Shown in pieces: positions 1 through 3,907 of a stretch of DNA of 9,135 nucleotides (within the stretch, counting starts at the first letter, position 1; every line of letters begins with the position of its first letter). The stretch comes from Microcaldota archaeon (GTDB lineage: Archaea > Micrarchaeota > Micrarchaeia > Micrarchaeales > Micrarchaeaceae). The translations under genes and the position numbers were made by a program. The stretch covers positions 1-9,135 of the forward strand of contig JAKBHG010000020.1 of NCBI GenBank assembly GCA_021836925.1, written 5' to 3'. Below the pieces are notes generated by a model that saw only the letters and a list, made by a program, of their open reading frames with translations, made no database searches and was not told the DNA's origin.

Positions 1-562
1 CCTTCTTTTCGTCCACGCCCTCGAGCCTGAAAGGCAGGGTTGCTTCCTGATGCCAGCCCTCGCCTTCCTTCACTCCCATCCCTTGTCCGGTAGAGAGATA
101 CGCCAGGTCCGCATCGCCTGACGAGTCCACAAACATCTTGCTCCCTATCCTCTTCAGTCCGTCCTTGCCATCGACATCCACGCCCATTATCATCCCGGAC
201 TCGACCGAGGCGCCGGTTACGAGGCTGTTTATGTAGACGTCTATGCCGTACTTCTTCACTATGGAGTCGAGCGAGAGCTTCATCTCGTCGGGCCTGAACG
301 GGACGAAATTGTGGCTCTGCCCGTTCGTGCCCTTATATGCCTTGAGGTTCTCTATTACCTCGTCTGCTATGCCTCCGACTATCTTCGTCGTGCCGTCGTA
401 AGTGTATACTCCCAGTATTGATAGGACATAGCCGCTGGTCCAATTGCCGCCGAGCATGGAGTGGCGCTCCACTATGGCAGTCCTGAGTCCGTTCTTAGCA
501 GCGGCAAGAGCGGCTCCGACGCCGGCAGGTCCGCCTCCCACTATTACGATATCGTAATCCAC
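1..562 (-). CDS. FAD-dependent oxidoreductase, N-terminal part (runs off the left edge)
   Basis: The minus strand encodes 187 residues before the window ends. Residues 4-32 form a Rossmann dinucleotide-binding fold: a hydrophobic strand, the loop VGGGPAG (8-14), a helix, then a second strand ending in E32, the residue that normally binds the FAD ribose. It continues with LGGNWTSG (37-44), and VDSSGDADLAYLSTG (145-159) matches the later FAD-contact motif of the FAD_oxidored family (PF12831 type). The family catalyses FAD-linked redox reactions, and the substrate cannot be told from this fragment. The chosen start is GTG at 560-562, with the Shine-Dalgarno-like AGGTGA (complement of 570-575) 7 nt upstream. 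A TTG at 563-565 is the only other in-frame start before a stop. The gene lies 117 bp downstream of DUF655 on the same strand but has its own regulatory-looking upstream region, so it may be a separate unit. The family call is firm; the specific enzyme is unknown. Confidence 0.85.
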   Translation of the reverse strand, partial: MDYDIVIVGGGPAGVGAALAAAKNGLRTAIVERHSMLGGNWTSGYVLSILGVYTYDGTTKIVGGIADEVIENLKAYKGTNGQSHNFVPFRPDEMKLSLDSIVKKYGIDVYINSLVTGASVESGMIMGVDVDGKDGLKRIGSKMFVDSSGDADLAYLSTGQGMGVKEGEGWHQEATLPFRLEGVDEKK

Positions 563-564
563 CA

Positions 565-619
565 ATCAGTCACCTGAAAGCAATTGCGTGAAAAATTAGA
601 AATTGCTTTGCATCAGTCA
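565..619. promoter_or_regulatory. Inverted repeat bracketed by direct repeats, upstream of the FAD oxidoreductase
   Basis: AAAGCAATT at 577-585 and AATTGCTTT at 601-609 are a perfect 9-bp inverted repeat around a 15-nt AT-rich loop. The 8-mer ATCAGTCA occurs just outside on each side, at 565-572 and 612-619. On the minus strand the inverted repeat ends one base before the AGGTGA ribosome binding site of the oxidoreductase gene. It could therefore be an operator around a weak TATA-like stretch, or an mRNA hairpin controlling translation. The T-rich stretch could also help end the DUF655 transcript. The repeats are seen directly; the role is inferred. Confidence 0.4.
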
Positions 620-679
620 TGTATGGTGCATCATGCCATGCAGGGTGCGTCGGCGAACAGGCAGGCCGGCATCGGTCGA

Positions 680-1282
680 TTACATCGGCCTCCTGAAGTC
701 GCCGAACCTGCGCTCGTGCTCCCTCCTGACGAAGGGCTTGGTGAACAGGTAGAAGCGCTGCGAGCCGCCCAGCTCCGAGATTATCCTGTCGACTATGAGC
801 TTCATCGGGTCCTGCAGCAGCTGTACTCTCTGCGATATGTCCGCAAAGCTCTCGAACGGCTTTTCGTTCCTCGCCGCGAGTATCGCCTGTAGGTGCTTCT
901 TGCCTATTCCTGGAAGCAGTTCCAATGAGTGCTCCCGTATGTTGAGCGGGCCGGTCTTGTTGAAGAACTCGACGAACCTCTGCTCCCTCTCTTTCACGAT
1001 CTCGTTCAGCACTATCGGCAGCTCGCCCTTCGCGGTCTGCGTAAGATCGTCATACAATATGCGGGACTTTATCAGCGCTATCTTTTCGCGCTCCTCTGCG
1101 CCTATATACACGCGCTCCTTCGCTGCCATGCTAACGCCTGGCTTGGGTGCTGCCTCAAGAAGCGTGAACCACTCCTCGCCTATCAGCTGCGCCAGCGGTT
1201 CAGGCCTGTTAGAAAAAGACTTGCCAGTGAGCATGAAGTCAAGAACTCTTGCGTAATCCTCTTTTCTGGTTGTACCGAGCAT
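680..1282 (-). CDS. DUF655 family archaeal protein with a helix-hairpin-helix motif
   Basis: This 200-residue protein matches the archaeal DUF655 family (PF04919). Recognisable family signatures in order are YIGAEEREKI (59-68), the segment around RILYDDLTQTAKGELP (74-89), RFVEFFN (102-108), LNIREHSLELLPGIGKK (113-129) and KPFESFADISQRV (141-153), ending in a basic tail rich in Arg. The LPGIGKK part is a helix-hairpin-helix, a fold that usually contacts the nucleic acid backbone, so an RNA or DNA binding role is likely, though no biochemical function is established to my knowledge. The start is ATG at 1280-1282, preceded by GGAAGGT 7 nt upstream. It lies 22 bp after the rpoF stop on the same strand. 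In many archaea the order is L21e, rpoF, DUF655 and the rRNA dimethyltransferase KsgA. Here the pair rpoF-DUF655 is kept, but the next gene is an unrelated oxidoreductase. Confidence 0.88.
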   Translation of the reverse strand: MLGTTRKEDYARVLDFMLTGKSFSNRPEPLAQLIGEEWFTLLEAAPKPGVSMAAKERVYIGAEEREKIALIKSRILYDDLTQTAKGELPIVLNEIVKEREQRFVEFFNKTGPLNIREHSLELLPGIGKKHLQAILAARNEKPFESFADISQRVQLLQDPMKLIVDRIISELGGSQRFYLFTKPFVRREHERRFGDFRRPM

Positions 1283-1304
1283 GCCACTGACCTTCCAGAT
1301 ATTT

Positions 1305-1649
1305 TCATGCTACCCCTTTCTCCTTGAGCCCGAAGACCGCTGATACCTTCGCGACCTCCTCGTCGGTGAACGCCCTCTTCTCCCTTGATATTATCTGCCT
1401 CACTGTCGAGGCGTGCTTCGGCTCCATGTCTAGCAGCTTTATTATCGTGACTGGATCGAGAAGCTCCAGCTCCTCGAGCGCCTTCTTCAGCTTCTCGAAC
1501 TTTGCCTTGTCCAGCGCTAGCTCCTCTGCGTGCTCCTTCGCTATCTGCTGCTCGTAGATGAGCTCCTGGTCCTTCTCCCTCTGCTTTATGATGTCGAAGG
1601 CCTCCTTTACCGAGGTCGGCTTCGAATCGATTACTTCCCTTCCTATCAT
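1305..1649 (-). CDS. rpoF: DNA-directed RNA polymerase subunit F (Rpo4/Rpb4)
   Basis: The protein (114 residues from this start) has the archaeal Rpo4 layout: a short conserved N-terminus (MIGREVIDSKP), a highly charged helical middle rich in Glu and Lys, and a C-terminal helical HRDC-like bundle (LLDPVTIIKLLDMEP, then IISREKRAFTDEEV). Rpo4 pairs with Rpo7 to form the stalk of archaeal RNA polymerase, which helps open the promoter and binds the emerging RNA. Two starts are possible. ATG at 1647-1649 gives the usual family N-terminus and has AAGTGAT 4 nt upstream; GTG at 1656-1658 adds three residues and has GGAAG 8 nt upstream. I prefer the ATG because family members begin with MIG or similar. 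Co-directional DUF655 follows 22 bp downstream, probably in the same operon. The usual upstream partner, the L21e ribosomal protein gene, is not here. Confidence 0.9.
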   Translation of the reverse strand: MIGREVIDSKPTSVKEAFDIIKQREKDQELIYEQQIAKEHAEELALDKAKFEKLKKALEELELLDPVTIIKLLDMEPKHASTVRQIISREKRAFTDEEVAKVSAVFGLKEKGVA

Positions 1650-1719
1650 AAATATCACTTCATTGTCTTCCTTTAGAGCGAATGCGCTGCGGCAGATATG
1701 CCTGCACCCCCTCTGCTCG

Positions 1720-1750
1720 TTACATATTTTTAACTACCACTATAAAAAGG
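1720..1750 (-). promoter_or_regulatory. Candidate promoter of rpoF-DUF655 (also T-rich end of the upstream gene)
   Basis: On the minus strand this stretch contains CCTTTTTATA (complement of 1741-1750) and TAAAAATATGTAA (complement of 1720-1732). Either could serve as the TATA box for rpoF, giving a leader of roughly 45 to 75 nt. The same T-run lies about 40 bp past the stop of the upstream minus-strand gene and could act as its intrinsic T-rich terminator. Which box is used cannot be decided by reading alone. Confidence 0.45.
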
Positions 1751-1787
1751 TTGTGTATCGTGGTTTCTGAGACGCGCACATTCCGGC

Positions 1788-2282
1788 TCATTGCGCGGCC
1801 TCCGACATCTTCTCCTTCGACATGATAAATGAGAATACCTCCCTGACCCTCTCCTTGTCGGCGGAAATTCCTATGCTCTCAATGACGCCGAGCACCTCTT
1901 CCTCCGTGCTCTCTTTGCCGAGAGCCAGCAGAAAATAGTATGCATAGAGATACGGGAGATGTGTCTTGATGTCCGCTTTCATCAGAAGAGTCTCGGCGAC
2001 CGTGTCCTGGCCGATTCCGACGGCAGAAAGTACCTTTGAGATGTTGCTGGTATTGATCTCCCTTCCAGCCAGGCTCAGGAATGCGCCGATATACAGGTAT
2101 GGCAGAGTCTCTTTCAGATGGTCCGACACCTCAGGATCGGTTATTACCCTCTTGAACTCGGACGTCATCAGGCTCTTCTCAGAGTCCGTAAGAGCCTCTA
2201 GGATGGCACTCATCGTGTCGACCGCTATGCTGCTGTACACGCTGCTGTTTTCTCCCTCGGCAATTCCTTCGGTTCCATCCAT
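1788..2282 (-). CDS. Small helical protein with two tandem segments like the aL12/P1 ribosomal stalk N-terminal domain
   Basis: The 164-residue protein (from the ATG at 2280-2282) ends in two similar segments. The first, about residues 61-104, begins PYLYIGAFLSLAGREI; the second, about 110-154, begins PYLYAYYFLLALGKES. Each then has a polar stretch, a helix, and G-I near its middle (VLSAVGIGQD and VIESIGISAD). This matches the pattern of the archaeal aL12/P1 N-terminal domain (EYIYAALLL..AGKEI, then an AAGV-type turn), which dimerises and docks on the P0 stalk base. Neither the Ala/Glu-rich hinge nor the conserved acidic C-terminal tail that recruits translation factors is present; it ends SEKM-like then EAAQ. 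The first 60 residues are acidic and helical with no match I recognise. The start is supported by a strong TATA box about 50 bp upstream and AGGTGG 11 nt before the ATG; an in-frame extension upstream would run through the TATA box. The domain resemblance is by eye and the function is unknown. Confidence 0.7.
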   Translation of the reverse strand: MDGTEGIAEGENSSVYSSIAVDTMSAILEALTDSEKSLMTSEFKRVITDPEVSDHLKETLPYLYIGAFLSLAGREINTSNISKVLSAVGIGQDTVAETLLMKADIKTHLPYLYAYYFLLALGKESTEEEVLGVIESIGISADKERVREVFSFIMSKEKMSEAAQ

Positions 2283-2325
2283 CCAACCATTCCCCACCTT
2301 TGTGCTAATACCTATTCTGTCATGG

Positions 2326-2338
2326 GATATATAAAAAG
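2326..2338 (-). promoter_or_regulatory. TATA box of the aL12/P1-like gene
   Basis: The minus strand reads CTTTTTATATATC, the best archaeal TATA-box match in the window. Transcription starting about 26 bp downstream of its centre would begin near 2306, leaving a leader of about 24 nt that contains the AGGTGG ribosome binding site (complement of 2294-2299). The box is nearly symmetric and could also fire towards moxR, but that leader would exceed 100 nt. Confidence 0.65.
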
Positions 2339-2410
2339 TGTTGCCTCGGCTACACGTCAAAAAATTGGTATTCCTCATAACCGCATAGCCTCTGCATATG
2401 ATAGAGCAAG

Positions 2411-2447
2411 TGTTTTAATGCTTCCACGACATTATCACGTAGTGGAA
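2411..2447 (+). promoter_or_regulatory. Candidate moxR promoter with overlapping palindromic operator
   Basis: TTTTAAT at 2412-2418 is a weak TATA-like box about 50 bp before the moxR ATG. Just after it, TTCCACGAC (2422-2430) and GTAGTGGAA (2439-2447) form an inverted repeat with one mismatch in nine positions and an 8-nt spacer. The predicted transcript start falls inside this palindrome, where a bound repressor would block initiation. The palindrome is seen directly; the regulatory role is inferred. Confidence 0.4.
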
Positions 2448-2464
2448 TTTAGGCGGCGTGTTTT

Positions 2465-3385
2465 ATGGAGCCAAAGGAAGCGTACCAGGCAGTACTCAAG
2501 GAAGTGAGGAAGAAGATAGCAGGCAAGGAAGAGGTCATAGAGCAGATGTTTGTTGCGATAATAGCCGACGGCAACGTGCTCCTTGAGGGGGTACCGGGAG
2601 TTGCGAAGACCACTATGACGAAGACGCTTGCAGACGTCATACAGGCCTCTTTCGGGAGGGTGCAGGGAACGCCCGACCTCGGCATAAGGGACATTGTCGG
2701 CTATACGTACGCGGACGCAGATAACAACCTGCAGCTCAAGAAGGGGCCGATATTCTCGAACATGCTTCTCATCGACGAGATGAACAGGATGCCGCCGAAG
2801 ACGACGACAGCTCTCCTCGAGGCACTTGAGGAGAAGATAGTGACGATGGGCGATTCCACGCTGGATCTGCCGAAGCCGTTCATAGCGTTCGCGACGCAGA
2901 ACCCGCTCAACATCGAGGGCACCGAGCAGCTGCCGAAGGTGCTCACCGACAGGTTCCTGATAAGGATAGCGGTCGGATATCCCACCGCAGAGGAGGAACA
3001 GCAGATGCTTAGGATAAAGGAAACGGAAAGCTCTGTGCAGGTGAACAAGATACTGGGCGTCGAGGACATAATAGAGATGCAGGGCAAGCTGAACACGGTC
3101 AAGATATCCGACGGCCTCATAAAGTACATAACAGACATAGTCAACGCGTCTAGGACCGACCTGCACGTCGTTATGGGAGGGAGCCCTAGGGCCGAGATAA
3201 GCTTTATGAAGTGCGCGAAGGCGAGGGCCCTCGTGCAGGGCAGGAGCGAGGTCACGGTCGACGACATAAAGGCATTGGCGAGGCCGGTGCTCAGCCACAG
3301 GATAGCGGTGAGGGCGACCGGAGGCATAGGCGTGAACGGGGTCATAGACGGCCTGATAGCGTCCGTGCCTGCACCCACGTCGTAA
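2465..3385 (+). CDS. MoxR family AAA+ ATPase
   Basis: The 306-residue protein has the full set of MoxR-type AAA+ signatures: Walker A in GVPGVAKT (42-49), the MoxR-specific VQGTPDLGIRDIVG (66-79), Walker B LLIDE (101-105) followed by MNRMPPKTTTALLEALEE, sensor 1 ATQNP (143-147), the TDRF segment (161-164) and sensor 2 near GSPRA (239-243), ending with PVLSHRI (274-280). Length and order are normal for the family, so it should be an active ATPase. MoxR proteins act as chaperones that help mature or activate protein complexes, usually encoded with a DUF58 and von Willebrand factor A proteins; neither is beside it here. Instead a pilin-like gene follows 26 bp downstream on the same strand, suggesting a shared transcript. 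The start is ATG at 2465, with only a weak purine-rich site upstream. The client protein is unknown. Confidence 0.92.
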   Translation: MEPKEAYQAVLKEVRKKIAGKEEVIEQMFVAIIADGNVLLEGVPGVAKTTMTKTLADVIQASFGRVQGTPDLGIRDIVGYTYADADNNLQLKKGPIFSNMLLIDEMNRMPPKTTTALLEALEEKIVTMGDSTLDLPKPFIAFATQNPLNIEGTEQLPKVLTDRFLIRIAVGYPTAEEEQQMLRIKETESSVQVNKILGVEDIIEMQGKLNTVKISDGLIKYITDIVNASRTDLHVVMGGSPRAEISFMKCAKARALVQGRSEVTVDDIKALARPVLSHRIAVRATGGIGVNGVIDGLIASVPAPTS

Positions 3386-3411
3386 TGGCAGAATAGGGAA
3401 ATGGTGAATTT

Positions 3412-3888
3412 ATGGTAACGTCTCGCGCGCAGAGCGCAATCGAGTATCTGACCACTTATGGATGGGCTATACTTATAATCGCTGTCGTGCTTGCGGCAAT
3501 GTTCGCGCTCGGGCTGTTCAGCCCTAGCTCATACGTGAATAACGAATGCATATTCCCCGCGGAATTCAGCTGCCTCAACAGCCAGATATACTCCAACGGC
3601 ACCCTAACCATCAACGTTGAACAGTCTACTTCGTCACCGATAAACGTGACGGCAATAGGCTGCAACGACCAGGGCACGCTGACAGACATGCAGGCGTATA
3701 CGACACCGTTGAACGTGCAGATAGGCTCGAACGTCACGATGTCGGTGCAGTGCTACGCCAACTCGACCGCTTACTCGGGCAGTGTCGGCGGTGTATACAA
3801 GGGGGACATAATACTGAATTACACCAACCTGCAGACAGGGTTCGCGCACACGATAATAGGGACAATCGTGGCGAAGGTCCAGAGCTGA
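3412..3888 (+). CDS. Type IV pilin-like secreted protein with class III signal peptide
   Basis: The 158-residue protein starts with a short basic leader (MVTSRA), then QSAIEY (7-12) and a hydrophobic helix to about residue 36. This is a class III signal: a prepilin peptidase would cut before Q7, leaving Glu at +5, and the helix would pack into a pilus or archaellum-like filament or anchor in the membrane. The rest is a small beta-rich Ser/Thr/Asn domain with four Cys (46, 54, 84, 114) that could form two disulfides, and five N-glycosylation sequons (N62, N78, N107, N117, N136), as expected for a surface protein. GGTGA at 3403-3407 lies 4 nt before the ATG, a good ribosome binding site. It follows moxR by 26 bp and is convergent with rtcB, with 19 bp between the stop codons. 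Pilus subunit versus minor surface protein cannot be decided; no pilus assembly genes are in the window. Confidence 0.85.
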   Translation: MVTSRAQSAIEYLTTYGWAILIIAVVLAAMFALGLFSPSSYVNNECIFPAEFSCLNSQIYSNGTLTINVEQSTSSPINVTAIGCNDQGTLTDMQAYTTPLNVQIGSNVTMSVQCYANSTAYSGSVGGVYKGDIILNYTNLQTGFAHTIIGTIVAKVQS

Positions 3889-3907
3889 GCGGAAGAATGA
3901 TGCAGGA

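Noticed and set aside
625..655. Short palindromic stretch (TGCAT...ATGCA) after DUF655
   Set aside because: Only five base pairs and no T-run follows; too weak to call a terminator or operator.
584..1327. Several plus-strand open frames opposite DUF655
   Set aside because: They have no recognisable domains; DUF655 on the minus strand explains this DNA.
1660..1707. A 15-residue GTG-start reading ahead of rpoF that could be a leader peptide
   Set aside because: The purine-rich GAGGGG is directly abutting the GTG, the peptide has no attenuator-like codon run, and the length is well within chance.
2283..2378. N-terminal extension of the aL12/P1-like protein
   Set aside because: It would run through the strong TATA box, so those bases would not be in the mRNA.
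2435..3298. A 287-codon open frame on the minus strand opposite moxR
   Set aside because: It is rich in Arg, Tyr and His without any motif, and lies antisense to a clear AAA+ ATPase whose codon bias creates the open frame.
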